Assembly (NCBI GenBank): GCA_946401865.1
Contig: CAMIVO010000015.1
Coordinates: 1-37,078, forward strand
Length of the DNA: 37,078 nucleotides
Reading direction: 5' to 3'
From: an uncultured Clostridia bacterium
GTDB lineage: Bacteria; Bacillota; Clostridia; TANB77; CAG-508
The position numbers and the translations under genes were made by a program. Position 1 is the stretch's first letter. Every line of letters starts with the position of its first letter. The notes under the pieces were generated by a model. That model searched no databases. It was not told where the DNA came from and worked only from the letters and a program-made list of their open reading frames with translations. Below are positions 14,868 to 23,946 of this stretch, piece by piece.

Positions 14868-16031
14868 TTAATGTTTATTAATATTTATTTTTTTGTATAA
14901 AATAGAAGAATATACAAATTCGTATATAGCACACACTATTTGTCCAATTATTGTACAAAAAGGTGTTGGTAATAAAGATAATATTGTTCTAATAACTGAT
15001 GCAATTATGTTATTTAAAGTCGTTTTTGCAGGAGAGTATTCAAGTTCTAAGTAAGTTATTTTTATTTCGAAAAATTGAAACATAATAAAATCAATAATAT
15101 GTAATGAAACAAAAATAGAAACTATTAGAAAGTCCGGTTTATACAATGGATATAATGCTAATCCAAGTAAAATTATTGAAAAAATTAATAGTGATACAAA
15201 TTTTGTTGCATTTTTCAAATGATAACTATATTCAAATTTTTCTTTTACAATATCTATTTTTGCAACTTCTTTAATAGCGGTAGCCATATCCCATTGAATG
15301 TCAGTTATTAAAGTTGAAAAAGTAATAGCCACAACATATTTCTCACCAAATGAAAAAGAAGTACTAAAACCAAAAAAATATACTATAAAAAACATAATAC
15401 TGGTTGAAAAAGATACTGAATCATATTTAATACAGTTTTTTAGATTAAATTTAAAATCCACTTTATCTACATTTCTTAGGAATATTATTATATCAAAGAT
15501 TGTTAAAATGGATAGTGTAATAATTGAAACATAAAGTTGATTTTTGGTTATAAGTGCAGTAAATACTAACAATATAAAGTTAATAGCATTAAATAAGATA
15601 GAGATTTTATTTGCCTTTTTATTTAATTCTTGATAATGTAATTTTGTTAAAATTAAATGAAGTATAGTTTGTAATAATATTTGTAAAATTGAATATGTAC
15701 CAAAAATCAAGTAAATGTTTTCATTCATATTCATAAATTTAATATAATGTTTACAATTTATAGCAGTTAATCCAAATATAATAATACTAATTAAAGATCC
15801 ATATAAAATACCATTATTTGCACTATTTTTATTTTTATCTCTAATACCACTTACATTAGCACCTACACCAAAAATTGAAATTATTATTCCCATTATGCAT
15901 TGCATAGGATATGTTAATGTAAATACATTGGTTAATTCTTTATTAATTAATACACCTATAAAAAACCAAGAAATAATTGGGGTAAAAGATGAAATAAATA
16001 TATCAAAGGCAATTCTTAATAATCGTTTCAT
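14868..16031 (-). CDS. Polytopic membrane protein, MATE/flippase-like
   Basis: 387 residues with about 11 hydrophobic helices spaced evenly and short loops. The overall size, N-terminal helix pair and repeated two-half layout resemble MATE-type exporters or polysaccharide flippases, but no decisive family motif is visible, so the substrate is unknown. The ATG at 16031 is preferred: AAAGGA lies 5-6 bases upstream, whereas the ATG at 16055 has none. It is transcribed toward the T4SS remnant and divergent from the DnaD gene. Codon use is like its neighbours. Confidence 0.6.
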   Translation of the reverse strand: MKRLLRIAFDIFISSFTPIISWFFIGVLINKELTNVFTLTYPMQCIMGIIISIFGVGANVSGIRDKNKNSANNGILYGSLISIIIFGLTAINCKHYIKFMNMNENIYLIFGTYSILQILLQTILHLILTKLHYQELNKKANKISILFNAINFILLVFTALITKNQLYVSIITLSILTIFDIIIFLRNVDKVDFKFNLKNCIKYDSVSFSTSIMFFIVYFFGFSTSFSFGEKYVVAITFSTLITDIQWDMATAIKEVAKIDIVKEKFEYSYHLKNATKFVSLLIFSIILLGLALYPLYKPDFLIVSIFVSLHIIDFIMFQFFEIKITYLELEYSPAKTTLNNIIASVIRTILSLLPTPFCTIIGQIVCAIYEFVYSSILYKKININKH

Positions 16032-16178
16032 TTTTTTCCTTTCCGTAAAATTCATATTTCTATTAATTATAACATAAAAGATGAATATTTGAAAGATTGT
16101 AAATAAATTTTATATCAAAATAAAATATTTTTATAATAATTAGTAATTTAATACATCTTAAATAAATGTAAATATACC

Positions 16179-16206
16179 TTGAAATTTTGTAAAAAAATGA
16201 TATAAT
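16179..16206 (+). promoter_or_regulatory. Promoter of the dnaD-dnaI operon
   Basis: TTGAAA (16179-16184), 16-base spacer, TATAAT (16201-16206), 17 bases before the start codon; the transcript leader would be very short. Confidence 0.65.
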
Positions 16207-16223
16207 TTGTCAAGGTGATATTT

Positions 16224-17207
16224 ATGAAATTAGAACAAAATGATAAATCAATGATGTTTTCTGCAACAGAAGTACCAGATATATTCTTTTCTGAATATAT
16301 TGGAGCAATGCCAGGAGATTATATAAAAATATATCTATATATTATGTTTTTATCAAAATATAATGGAGAAATTAATATAAATGATTTAGCAAAAAAGCTT
16401 TCTCTTTCTATAAATACTATAAATGAGGGAATGAAATATTTAGAAAAAGAAGGATTTATACTAAGAAAACCGACTGGATTTGTCGTAACTGATTTGCAAG
16501 AAAAAACATTAAATCAATTATATACTTTAAAAATACAAACAACACAGGAAAAAATAGAAAAAAATGCTCAAAATAAGCAAAGAATTAAACTTGTTGAATA
16601 TTTAAATAATAAATATTTTCAAGGTATAATGGGACCTACATGGTATACAGATATAGATACATGGATGGATAAATATGGATTTGATGAACAAGTTATGATT
16701 AATTTATTTGATTATTGCTATTCAAAATCTGCATTACACAAAAATTATGTTCAAGTTGTTGCTGAAAGTTGGGGAATGAATAAAGTTAGGAATTTAGATG
16801 ATTTAGAACGTTATTATAGAGAACAAGAAAAATTGATGAAAATGAAAAAAGAAATAGCAAAAAAATTGGGAAGAAGAAGCGGTCTTACTCAATATGAAGA
16901 AGCTTATATTGAAACATGGGTAAATGAATATAAATATGATATGTCTATTATAGAAATTGCATTAAAAATGACCACTTCAAGAGCAAATGCAAATTTTGAA
17001 TATATTAATAATATTATTAAAGATTGGAATGAAAGAAATTTAAGAACTGTAGCACAAGTAAGTCAATTTTTAGAACAAAGAAAACAACAAAATAAAACAA
17101 CAAAAGAAATTAAAAAACAAGTAAAAAAGGAAAATTTTGAACAAAGAGAATATAGTAATTTAAGTTTTCTTTATGCTAATAAGACATCAGAAAACAATAA
17201 TGAGTAA
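16224..17207 (+). CDS. DnaD-domain replication initiation protein
   Basis: 327 residues. An N-terminal winged-helix part (about 30-95: DLAKKLSLSINTINEGMKYL) is followed by two DnaD C-terminal-type domains (about 135-200 and 225-285: YFQGIMGPTWYTDIDTW and LTQYEEAYIETWVNEY). DnaD remodels DNA at the origin and helps load the DnaB-type helicase in low-GC Firmicutes. The ATG at 16224 is chosen because AAGGTG is 6 bases upstream; the in-frame GTG at 16215 lies inside that sequence. The helicase-loader gene follows 23 bases later, the usual pairing in Firmicutes. Confidence 0.88.
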   Translation: MKLEQNDKSMMFSATEVPDIFFSEYIGAMPGDYIKIYLYIMFLSKYNGEININDLAKKLSLSINTINEGMKYLEKEGFILRKPTGFVVTDLQEKTLNQLYTLKIQTTQEKIEKNAQNKQRIKLVEYLNNKYFQGIMGPTWYTDIDTWMDKYGFDEQVMINLFDYCYSKSALHKNYVQVVAESWGMNKVRNLDDLERYYREQEKLMKMKKEIAKKLGRRSGLTQYEEAYIETWVNEYKYDMSIIEIALKMTTSRANANFEYINNIIKDWNERNLRTVAQVSQFLEQRKQQNKTTKEIKKQVKKENFEQREYSNLSFLYANKTSENNNE

Positions 17208-17230
17208 TATAAAAAAAGAAAGGACAGCAT

Positions 17231-18241
17231 ATGGCTAATAAGGAATTAGAAAATATACTTGTCGAATATGAGCAAAAACGTAGAATGGCTGAAAATAGAT
17301 TAGAGAATAAAAAAAAGGAATTATATAAAAAAATTCCAAGATTACAGGAAATAGAAACAGAAATTAATAAAATATCAATTAATAAAACTAAAAGCATTTT
17401 AATGAATGAAATGACAGATGATTTAAAAGCAAAATTTGAAAATGATTTAGAGTTGTTAAAAAAAGAAAAAGAACAAATTTTAAAAAAGGAAAAAATTACA
17501 ATAGACGATTTAAAGCCAAAGTATGAATGCAATAAATGTAAAGATACAGGTTTTATTAATTATGAGAATAAAAAAACTGAAATGTGTACTTGTCTAAAAC
17601 AAAAACTTATAAATATTTCTTATAATAAATCTAATTTAAGTAATTTACAAAAAGAAAATTTTAATAATTTTAATGAAAAATTATTTTCAAATGAAATTAA
17701 TGAAAATAAATATAAAATGAATATTTCTCCTAGAGAAAATATTGTAAATATAAAAAAAGCAAGTATAAATTTTGTGAAGAATTTTGAAAATTTAAATACT
17801 AGAAATTTATTTTTTACAGGAAATACTGGACTAGGGAAAACATATATGACAAACTGCATAGCAAATGAGCTTATTAAAAAAGGAAAAACAGTATTATATC
17901 AAACCGCTCCTGTTTTATTAGAAACAATTATAGATAATAAATTTACAAAATACAAAACAACAGATACCAATGATTTCTATAATCAAGTATTAACAGCAGA
18001 TTTACTAATAATTGATGATTTAGGAACTGAATATCAAAATAGTATAAAATTAAGTGAATTGTTTACAATATTAAATACTAGAGCTTTAAATATGAATAAT
18101 AAATTAACAAGAACCATTATTTCAAGTAATTTAAGTATAGAAAAAATATTTGAAATTTACGAGGAAAGAATTGGATCAAGAATTGCTGGATTTTATGATA
18201 TTTATTATTTCTTTGGAGAAGATTTAAGATTATATAAATAA
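17231..18241 (+). CDS. DnaI/DnaC-like helicase loader ATPase
   Basis: 336 residues. A coiled-coil N-terminus (about 1-90) precedes a zinc-binding cluster with Cys 100, 103, 119 and 121. The AAA+ ATPase has Walker A TGNTGLGKT (about 196-204), Walker B LLIIDDLGTE (about 258-267), sensor ISSN and the arginine-finger region EERIGSRI. It loads the replicative helicase onto DNA with DnaD/DnaB. AAAGGA lies 9 bases before the ATG. It is co-transcribed with the DnaD protein and is the last gene before the toxin-antitoxin promoter. All motifs are intact. Confidence 0.9.
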   Translation: MANKELENILVEYEQKRRMAENRLENKKKELYKKIPRLQEIETEINKISINKTKSILMNEMTDDLKAKFENDLELLKKEKEQILKKEKITIDDLKPKYECNKCKDTGFINYENKKTEMCTCLKQKLINISYNKSNLSNLQKENFNNFNEKLFSNEINENKYKMNISPRENIVNIKKASINFVKNFENLNTRNLFFTGNTGLGKTYMTNCIANELIKKGKTVLYQTAPVLLETIIDNKFTKYKTTDTNDFYNQVLTADLLIIDDLGTEYQNSIKLSELFTILNTRALNMNNKLTRTIISSNLSIEKIFEIYEERIGSRIAGFYDIYYFFGEDLRLYK

Positions 18242-18246
18242 ATTTA

Positions 18247-18275
18247 TTGACAATGTAAATAAATTTTGATACAAT
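18247..18275 (+). promoter_or_regulatory. Promoter of the toxin-antitoxin pair
   Basis: TTGACA (18247-18252), 17-base spacer, TACAAT (18270-18275), 32 bases before the antitoxin ATG. Binding of the antitoxin here for autoregulation would be normal but no clear operator is seen. Confidence 0.75.
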
Positions 18276-18307
18276 ACATATAATAATTGAAAAGGAGTGT
18301 ATTGTAT

Positions 18308-18571
18308 ATGTCACAAACAAATATAAATATAAGAATGGAGGAAAATTTGAAAAAAGAATTTGACAAATTTTGTTCTGCTGTAGGAATGACAATGACAACA
18401 GCATTTTGTATATTTGCGAAAAAAGTTGTTATGGAACAGAAAATTCCTTTTGAAATTTCAACAGATCCGTTTTATAGCGAAACAAATATGAAAAGACTAG
18501 AGAAAGCAATGAAAGATGCAAATGAAGGAAAGGTAACTAGACATAATATATTAAAGGAGGAAAATGAATAA
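18308..18571 (+). CDS. RelB/DinJ family antitoxin
   Basis: 87 residues. An N-terminal ribbon-helix-helix (SQTNINIRMEENLKKEFDKFCSAVGMTMTTAFCIFAKKV) is typical of RelB/DinJ; the C-terminal part (SETNMKRLEKAMKDANEGK) would wrap the toxin. The ATG at 18308 is chosen because GGAG lies 10 bases upstream; the longer TTG frame from 18287 would include that Shine-Dalgarno. It overlaps the toxin gene by 8 bases and is translationally coupled with it. Confidence 0.9.
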   Translation: MSQTNINIRMEENLKKEFDKFCSAVGMTMTTAFCIFAKKVVMEQKIPFEISTDPFYSETNMKRLEKAMKDANEGKVTRHNILKEENE

Positions 18572-18827
18572 AGACTGGACGGATAATGCGTGGGAAGAAT
18601 ATTTATATTGGCAACAAAATGATAAAAAAACATTAAAAAGAATAAATAAAATACTGGAAGATATTGATAGAAATGAAAATATTGGAATAGGTAAGCCAGA
18701 AAGATTATTAGGCAATTTATCAGGATATTGGAGTAGAAGAATAGATGCTAAAAATAGAATAGTATATAAAATCAATAATAACAGGATTATTATAATTCAA
18801 TGTGGATCTCATTATAGAGATAAATAA
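18564..18827 (+). CDS. YoeB/Txe family mRNA-interferase toxin
   Basis: 87 residues, the family's standard length. It starts KDWTDNAWEEYLYWQQNDKK, has a central helix INKILEDI and IGKPERLLGNLSGYWSRRI, and ends YKINNN...IQCGSHY, with the C-terminal Arg/His/Tyr residues of the YoeB ribosome-dependent RNase active site. It is neutralised by the overlapping upstream antitoxin. The Shine-Dalgarno AAGGAGG lies inside the antitoxin's last codons, which couples the two. Confidence 0.92.
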   Translation: MNKDWTDNAWEEYLYWQQNDKKTLKRINKILEDIDRNENIGIGKPERLLGNLSGYWSRRIDAKNRIVYKINNNRIIIIQCGSHYRDK

Positions 18828-18856
18828 AGATATAAATTCTTAGAATTTATATCTTT
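18826..18856. terminator. Bidirectional intrinsic terminator
   Basis: Fifteen-bp stem AAAGATATAAATTCT with its inverse, one- to two-base loop, between the toxin (+) and the CapA-like gene (-), with T-rich runs on both exits. Confidence 0.85.
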
Positions 18857-20190
18857 ATTTTATTTCATCTCCTAATATATTTTGAATATTTGATAATTCT
18901 TTTTTCAAAGTTAAATAAGTTGATTGACTGATATCTTCGGTATATCCAGCTTCATAAGCGGATATTGTATTAGCTAAATTAAGTATTTTAAATTTTTTTG
19001 TTTTATTTGTTGAATTTTTATATATGTAAATAGGTGTATATTTTGCAGAATCTATAGTAATTTTACCATCTGGATTTTTTGTTATACTTAGGTTTAAAAT
19101 AGCGGAATCTCTAGTATAATTTTTATTTTGGTCTGCTAAAAAATTTCCTAAAGAATAAACAACAAAACCATCTTTTTTATTTCCATCAGGTAAAGAAATT
19201 TCTCTTTTTTCCATAGGTTGCAATACATGAGGATGATTTCCTATAATAATATCTGCACCATTTTCAAACAGAAAATTTGTTAAATCTTTTTGCTCTGAAT
19301 TAGGTGAAATTTTATATTCAATTCCCCAATGCATAGCTACACATATTAAATCCGGATTTTGATTTTTTGCTAGAGAAAGTTGATTTTGAATAAAGTCTTT
19401 GTCTATAATATTTACAGAATAAGATTTATCAGATGAAACTGTGATGCCATTGGTTCCGTAGGTAAAGCTCAAAATTGCAACATTAATTCCTTTTACGTTT
19501 TTTATTAGAATTTTATTTTGTTCATCTTCAGATTTAAAAGTACCTGTATGAGAAATGTCAGCATCATTTAAATAATCAATAGTACTTTCAATTCCATTAT
19601 AACCTGAATCATAACAATGATTATTTGCAGTTGTAAGAACATCAAAACCTAATTTTTTTAGGTTGTATGCAAGTTCTTCGGGTGTGTTAAATTTAGGATA
19701 ACTACTGTATCCTTTAGATTTGCCAGCAAAAGTAGTTTCTAGGTTGCCGAATTGAAATATCTGCAGTTTGAATATTATATTTTATATCTTCAAAAATATA
19801 AGAAAAATCATAAGTTTCTGTTTCAGAATTATATGCATCTTTATAAATTGTGTTATGACACATAATATCACCTGTAAGAGCCATATGAATTGTTGTACTT
19901 TGAGGTTCATTGTTTTGAATTTTTGATTGAGTATCTTGGATGAGGTTATTTTTGTCTGAATCAATTACAGTATTTTCATTAGAACTTATCTTTAAATTAG
20001 AAATATTTTCGGTATTTTCAGATATTTGAATTTCGGGATTGTTTTTTGAAAAATTTTTTTTCATGTTTATTGAAGAAAAAATAAAAATAAATAAAAATAT
20101 TATAATTAATATTTCTAAAATAATTTTGATGATATGAAGAGTATCTAAATCAGCCCCATTAGATCTAAATCTATTTCTTCTGTTTCTCAT
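18855..20190 (-). CDS. CapA-family (poly-gamma-glutamate synthesis type) protein, +1 frameshift at CGG
   Basis: About 444 residues when one base is skipped at 19749. One N-terminal membrane helix, a disordered Asn/Ser/Glu linker, then the metallophosphatase-like CapA domain: ALTGDIMCH, ISIGNLETTFAG across the shift site, LTTANNHCYDSG, MHWGIEYK, IIGNHPHVLQPME and YSLGNF. The protein is membrane-anchored and acts outside; CapA proteins serve in polymer export, though many clostridial copies have no capsule operon, as here. The ATG at 20190 is taken (AGGAG 12 bases upstream); ATG 20202 abuts the Shine-Dalgarno. In the zero frame CGG at 19749 leads to a stop at 19716-19714, losing most of the domain. 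The shift falls exactly at the conserved Gly of I-G-N-L-E-T. Confidence 0.85.
19747..19749 (-). other. In-frame CGG, +1 frameshift site (CapA gene)
   Basis: Minus strand codons are GAT ATT TCA ATT CGG CAA. Skipping the C at 19749 gives ATT GGC AAC CTA GAA, the invariant IGNLE of the family. This is the clearest of the three sites because the surrounding motif is strongly conserved. Confidence 0.7.
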
Positions 20191-20420
20191 AGTTAAAATC
20201 ATCTCCTTCTTAAGTGATAAGAATAGTATAAATGATAAAATATAATAAGTATTATAAGCTTATCATAAAAAAATCAAATTATCAAGAAAAATTAAAACTT
20301 TGGTATAAAATAATTTATTTAGAATATAATAATACCGAACATAAAAATTATAAGGAAAATTGCTAAGAATATTAAATTTTTCGATGTAATTTGTGCCTTA
20401 GGAAAGGAAAATTGTTTAAT

Positions 20421-20612
20421 ATGAAAATTATAGATAAAATTGCACTTGTTTTAATTATAATAGGAGCAATAAATTGGGGATTAATAGGATTTTTTAAATT
20501 TGACCTTGTTGCTACAATTTTTGGAGAAATGAGTGTTCTTTCAAGAATTGTTTACGCATTAGTTGGAATATCAGGACTATGGGGAATAAAACTATTATTA
20601 GTAGATGACTAG
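20421..20612 (+). CDS. DUF378 small membrane protein
   Basis: 63 residues, full length for DUF378. It starts KIIDKIALVLIIIGAINWGL, contains the hallmark AINWGLIG with the following acidic/aromatic stretch, and ends with a second helix VYALVGISGLWGIKLL. Two membrane helices; function is unknown in the family. AAAGGAAAA precedes the ATG by about 9 bases. Single gene, divergent from the CapA-like gene. Confidence 0.88.
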   Translation: MKIIDKIALVLIIIGAINWGLIGFFKFDLVATIFGEMSVLSRIVYALVGISGLWGIKLLLVDD

Positions 20613-20660
20613 AGTTAAACTACTTTTATGGTCAAAAAGCTAACTATATTGCTTCTGTTT

Positions 20661-20858
20661 TATTATCAAAGCACACAATAAAAACAATTGATTTTGCTCG
20701 GTTTCAGACAATCAACGCTAATTTCTAAATCAATTTTTGGACTCCCTTCCATTGTTGCTTCGCAAAATGAACTCTTGTCCTAAAATTGATTAAGAAATTA
20801 CGCTAGATTGCTTCACATTCGCTTTAATCAATTGCTTTTATTGTGTGCTTTGATAATA
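20661..20858. repeat. 198-bp foldback (MITE-like) element
   Basis: The outer arms 20661-20692 and 20827-20858 are almost perfect inverted repeats of about 32 bp (TATTATCAAAGCACACAATA). A second inner pairing joins about 20709-20743 with about 20776-20811 (CAATC, TAATTTCT, AATCAATTTT, GGAC). The whole would fold into a single long hairpin. There is no ORF. It fills most of the 355-bp gap between DUF378 and the ABC-F gene. It may be a non-autonomous mobile element or a structured RNA; I see no second copy and no clear target duplication in the window. Confidence 0.7.
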
Positions 20859-20914
20859 GGCTGTGAAAGGAAATAAACTGTAACCTTTAGTTATTTTTAC
20901 TCTCTCGTCAGTAC

Positions 20915-20943
20915 TTGATTTTTTGCGGTATTTATAGTAAAAT
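20915..20943 (+). promoter_or_regulatory. Promoter of the ABC-F gene
   Basis: TTGATT (20915-20920), 17-base spacer, TAAAAT (20938-20943), 24 bases before the ATG. Confidence 0.6.
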
Positions 20944-20967
20944 AATAGAGTCAAAGGAGGAGAAAAT

Positions 20968-22551
20968 ATGTTATCAGCAAATGGAATTACAATTAGATTT
21001 GGAAAAAGAGTTTTATTTGAAGATGTAAATATAAAATTTACTAAAGGAAATTGTTATGGAATTATTGGAGCAAATGGAGCCGGAAAGTCAACTTTCCTTA
21101 AGGTTTTATCAGGAGAAATAGAGCCAAGTAAAGGAGATGTTACTTTAGATAAAGGAGAAAGAATATCTGTATTAAAACAAGACCACTTTGCTTATGAAGA
21201 TTATACTGTAATAGATACAGTTATTATGGGAAATAAAGAATTATATGATATTATGAAAGAAAAAGATGCAATTTATTCTAAGCCAGATTTTTCAGAAGAA
21301 GATGGAATGAAAGCAGCAAAGTTAGAAGAAAGATTTGCCGAACTAGATGGATGGAATGCTGAATCAGATAGTGCTATGCTTTTAAATGACTTAGGAATTG
21401 CACCTGAATTACATTATAAATTAATGAAAGACATAGAGGCAAAAGATAAGGTTAAAGTTTTGTTAGCACAGAGCTTATTTGGAAATCCAGATATATTACT
21501 TTTAGATGAGCCAACAAATGACTTAGATTTAAAAAGTATAAATTGGCTACAAGAATTCTTAATTAATTATGAAAATACAGTAATTGTTGTATCACATGAT
21601 AGATATTTTTTAAATAAAGTTTGTACATATATAGCAGATGTTGATTTTGGAAAAATAACAGTATATCCAGGAAACTATGATTTTTGGTATGAATCAAGCC
21701 AACTTGCATTAAGACAAGCTAGAGAACAAAATAAGAAAAAGGAAGAAAAAATTAAAGAACTACAAGACTTTATTGCAAGGTTTAGTGCAAATGCTTCAAA
21801 ATCTAAACAAGCAACTTCAAGAAAAAAGACATTAGAGAAAATTCAGTTAGAGGAAATAAAACCTTCAAATAGAAAGTATCCATATGTTGATTTTAAGCCT
21901 GATAGAGAGCCTGGAAAAGATATATTGCAAGTTAAAAATATTTCTAAAACAATCAATGGTGAAAAAATATTAGATAATATTTCATTTACAGTTAAACCTG
22001 ATGATAAAATTGCATTTTTAGCAGATAACGAACTTGCCAAAACTATTCTTTTTCAAATTATAGAAGGAGAGCTTGAACCTGATAGTGGAGAAATAATTTG
22101 GGGACAAACAATCACACATACTTATTTCCCTAAGGATAACAACTATTTATTTGACACAGATGAAAATCTTACAGAATGGCTTAGAAAATATTCTAAAGAT
22201 CCAGATGAAACATATGTAAGAAGTTTCTTAGGAAGAATGTTGTTTTCAGGAGAAGAAGCTTTAAAACAGGCAAATGTTATTTCCGGAGGAGAAAAGGTAA
22301 GATGTGTATTATCAAAAATGATGCTTAGTGGTGCAAATTTCTTAATATTTGATGAACCAACAAACCATTTAGATATGGAGAGTATAACATCAGTTAATGA
22401 AGGAATGAAAAGATTTAAAGGAAATATTTTATTTACATCACATGACCATGAGCTTACTCAAACAGTTGCAAATAGAATAATTGATATTAAAGCAGATGGA
22501 ACTTTAATTGATAGAGAAGTAACTTATAATGAATATTTAGGAATTGAGTAA
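20968..22551 (+). CDS. ABC-F family ATPase (YkpA/YbiT-like)
   Basis: 527 residues with two fused ATP-binding cassettes and no membrane helices. First cassette: Walker A IGANGAGKST (about 33-42) and Walker B DILLLDEPTNDLD. Its signature is degenerate (EAKDKVKVLLAQ), as is usual in this subgroup. A charged linker (about 245-300) follows. Second cassette: an altered Walker A (LADNELAKT), signature ISGGEKVRC and FLIFDEPTNHLD. ABC-F proteins act on ribosomes as translation factors; this branch is housekeeping-like rather than a known resistance type. AAAGGAGGA stands 8 bases before the ATG, and a terminator follows directly. If ribosomes stall at rare codons here, an ABC-F factor could matter, but that is speculation. 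Confidence 0.9.
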   Translation: MLSANGITIRFGKRVLFEDVNIKFTKGNCYGIIGANGAGKSTFLKVLSGEIEPSKGDVTLDKGERISVLKQDHFAYEDYTVIDTVIMGNKELYDIMKEKDAIYSKPDFSEEDGMKAAKLEERFAELDGWNAESDSAMLLNDLGIAPELHYKLMKDIEAKDKVKVLLAQSLFGNPDILLLDEPTNDLDLKSINWLQEFLINYENTVIVVSHDRYFLNKVCTYIADVDFGKITVYPGNYDFWYESSQLALRQAREQNKKKEEKIKELQDFIARFSANASKSKQATSRKKTLEKIQLEEIKPSNRKYPYVDFKPDREPGKDILQVKNISKTINGEKILDNISFTVKPDDKIAFLADNELAKTILFQIIEGELEPDSGEIIWGQTITHTYFPKDNNYLFDTDENLTEWLRKYSKDPDETYVRSFLGRMLFSGEEALKQANVISGGEKVRCVLSKMMLSGANFLIFDEPTNHLDMESITSVNEGMKRFKGNILFTSHDHELTQTVANRIIDIKADGTLIDREVTYNEYLGIE

Positions 22552-22597
22552 AAAAAAAGCAAGTATATATAGAAAATATATATTACTTGCTTTTTTA
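22552..22597. terminator. Bidirectional intrinsic terminator
   Basis: AAAAAGCAAGTA...TATAT with its inverse around GAAA, A-run on the left and T-run on the right; it serves the ABC-F gene (+) and the DUF975 gene (-). Confidence 0.88.
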
Positions 22598-23374
22598 CTA
22601 ATTATTTTCATTAATTTCTATTGGTGTTTCATTTTTATTTTTCCCATAAACAAATCTTGCAAAAGAAACTTGAGAAACTAGCATATATGGCATCAACCAA
22701 AAATAACCTATACCAAATGTAAATACAGCTAAAAATGCCCATCCTATAAATGAAAATTCTAAACAAAATAATTTCCATCTATTACCAGTCATATATTCTT
22801 TACTTTTCATTACAGCTTCTTTAGTTGTTAAATCTGGATTATCAATTGCTATAATTTGTGATAATTGATAATAGTAAGACCAAGTGATTAAAAGTACAAT
22901 ACTTGCAATATATAGAATTAATCCAATTATAAATACTGCTCCAAATGAAGATGTGGTATTATTTATACTTGCTGATGCACTAGAAAATATTAATGTACTT
23001 AATCCACCAACTATAAAAATTATTATAGATAGAATTAATAATACAATAGGTAAAAGCATTTTTAACAAGACATTTAATGTTACGCCCCAAGATCTTGAAA
23101 AGTTATTAAATCCTGCTGGAATGAAATCAAATGCAGAAACTTCTTTATTGTCAAAAATTTTAATATAGCAATCTGTTAATCCATAAGCTAGTGGTATAGT
23201 AATAAGATATTCTAGTATAAGCATAAGTATAGAAATAGGAGATTCTCCCATTTTTTGAGTGATTAAGCTAATAATAGAAGATATGCAAACATAAATAAAT
23301 GCAATTAGAGCACTTTTTCCCCATTTTCCAGATAATTTTTCACGAGCCTCTTTTCTAAAATCTGATGAATTCAT
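22598..23374 (-). CDS. DUF975 family integral membrane protein
   Basis: 258 residues. It opens with the family's soluble start (SSDFRKEAREKLSGKWGK), then about six membrane helices with the conserved DNPDLTTKEAVMKSKEYMTGNRWKLF-type loop (shown in part) and a short acidic tail. The role is unknown; the family is widespread in Firmicutes. The ATG at 23374 is chosen because AAAGGGGG lies 7 bases upstream; the frame extends another 40 codons without an RBS. A Spo0A-box core lies about 75 bp upstream. Confidence 0.85.
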   Translation of the reverse strand: MNSSDFRKEAREKLSGKWGKSALIAFIYVCISSIISLITQKMGESPISILMLILEYLITIPLAYGLTDCYIKIFDNKEVSAFDFIPAGFNNFSRSWGVTLNVLLKMLLPIVLLILSIIIFIVGGLSTLIFSSASASINNTTSSFGAVFIIGLILYIASIVLLITWSYYYQLSQIIAIDNPDLTTKEAVMKSKEYMTGNRWKLFCLEFSFIGWAFLAVFTFGIGYFWLMPYMLVSQVSFARFVYGKNKNETPIEINENN

Positions 23375-23448
23375 ATTTATCCCCCTTTCAATTTTTTCAA
23401 AATTATGATATATTATTCTATGAAAAAAGTCAAGATAAAATGACAAAT

Positions 23449-23457
23449 TTCGACATA
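23449..23457. promoter_or_regulatory. Spo0A-box-like site between divergent genes
   Basis: TTCGACA (23449-23455) is the inverse of the 0A-box core TGTCGAA; the last two bases of the longer consensus do not match. It lies between the DUF975 gene (-) and the small membrane protein gene (+). Suggestive only. Confidence 0.3.
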
Positions 23458-23497
23458 CAGGCTTTTTTAGTTTTAAAGAAAATACTATTGACAAGAA

Positions 23498-23527
23498 TCG
23501 ACAAAAATATTAAAATTTAATTATAAT
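23498..23527 (+). promoter_or_regulatory. Promoter of the 23545 gene
   Basis: TCGACA (23498-23503), 18-base spacer, TATAAT (23522-23527). A better TTGACA at 23488 is 28 bases from the -10 and so is not usable with it. Confidence 0.45.
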
Positions 23528-23544
23528 AAAAAGGAGGAAAAAGT

Positions 23545-23829
23545 ATGGAAGGAGAAACAAAAGTACAGGATAATATTAATATACCAGAAGAATACAGACC
23601 TCTTTCAGTTGGTCAATTTATAGGATATTCATTGTTAATGGCTATTCCTTGTGTAGGATTGATTTTGGTAATAATATTTGCCTGTGGAGGGGTGAAAAAC
23701 AAAAATGTTATTAACTGGGCTAGAGCACAATTAATAGTAATAGCTATAGTAGTAGTACTTTATGTTGTATTATTAGCCCTTGGGCTAGGAACTGCGATAT
23801 ATAATTCTGCTTTAACTTCAATGCATTAA
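23545..23829 (+). CDS. Small two-helix membrane protein, unknown function
   Basis: 94 residues. A polar N-terminus with PEEYRPLSVGQF is followed by two membrane helices (about 28-48 and 64-86). Between them is a short loop GGVKNKNVINWARAQL. The layout recalls small clostridial membrane proteins found beside DUF975 genes; I cannot name the family. AAAGGAGGAAAA precedes the ATG by about 5 bases. A strong terminator follows at 23843. Confidence 0.7.
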   Translation: MEGETKVQDNINIPEEYRPLSVGQFIGYSLLMAIPCVGLILVIIFACGGVKNKNVINWARAQLIVIAIVVVLYVVLLALGLGTAIYNSALTSMH

Positions 23830-23842
23830 TAATTTATTTTTT

Positions 23843-23871
23843 TATAAAAAGTGGCTCTGCCACTTTTTATA
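23843..23871. terminator. Intrinsic terminator
   Basis: TATAAAAAGTGGC with its perfect inverse around a TCT loop, ending in TTTTTATA. Confidence 0.92.
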
Positions 23872-23946
23872 ATGATTAAAAAATTATTACTTAATAATAA
23901 ATTAAAATGTATTATATAATTTTTTTAGAATACAAAGGTAGTAAAA

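Noticed and set aside
20613..20967. Riboswitch or leader peptide upstream of the ABC-F gene
   Set aside because: Beyond the foldback element, no known riboswitch motif, terminator/antiterminator pair or small ORF with an RBS is visible, and the promoter lies after the foldback.
23488..23527. TTGACA at 23488 as the -35 of the 23545 promoter
   Set aside because: The spacing to TATAAT is 28 bases, far too long; TCGACA at 23498 with 18 bases is preferred.
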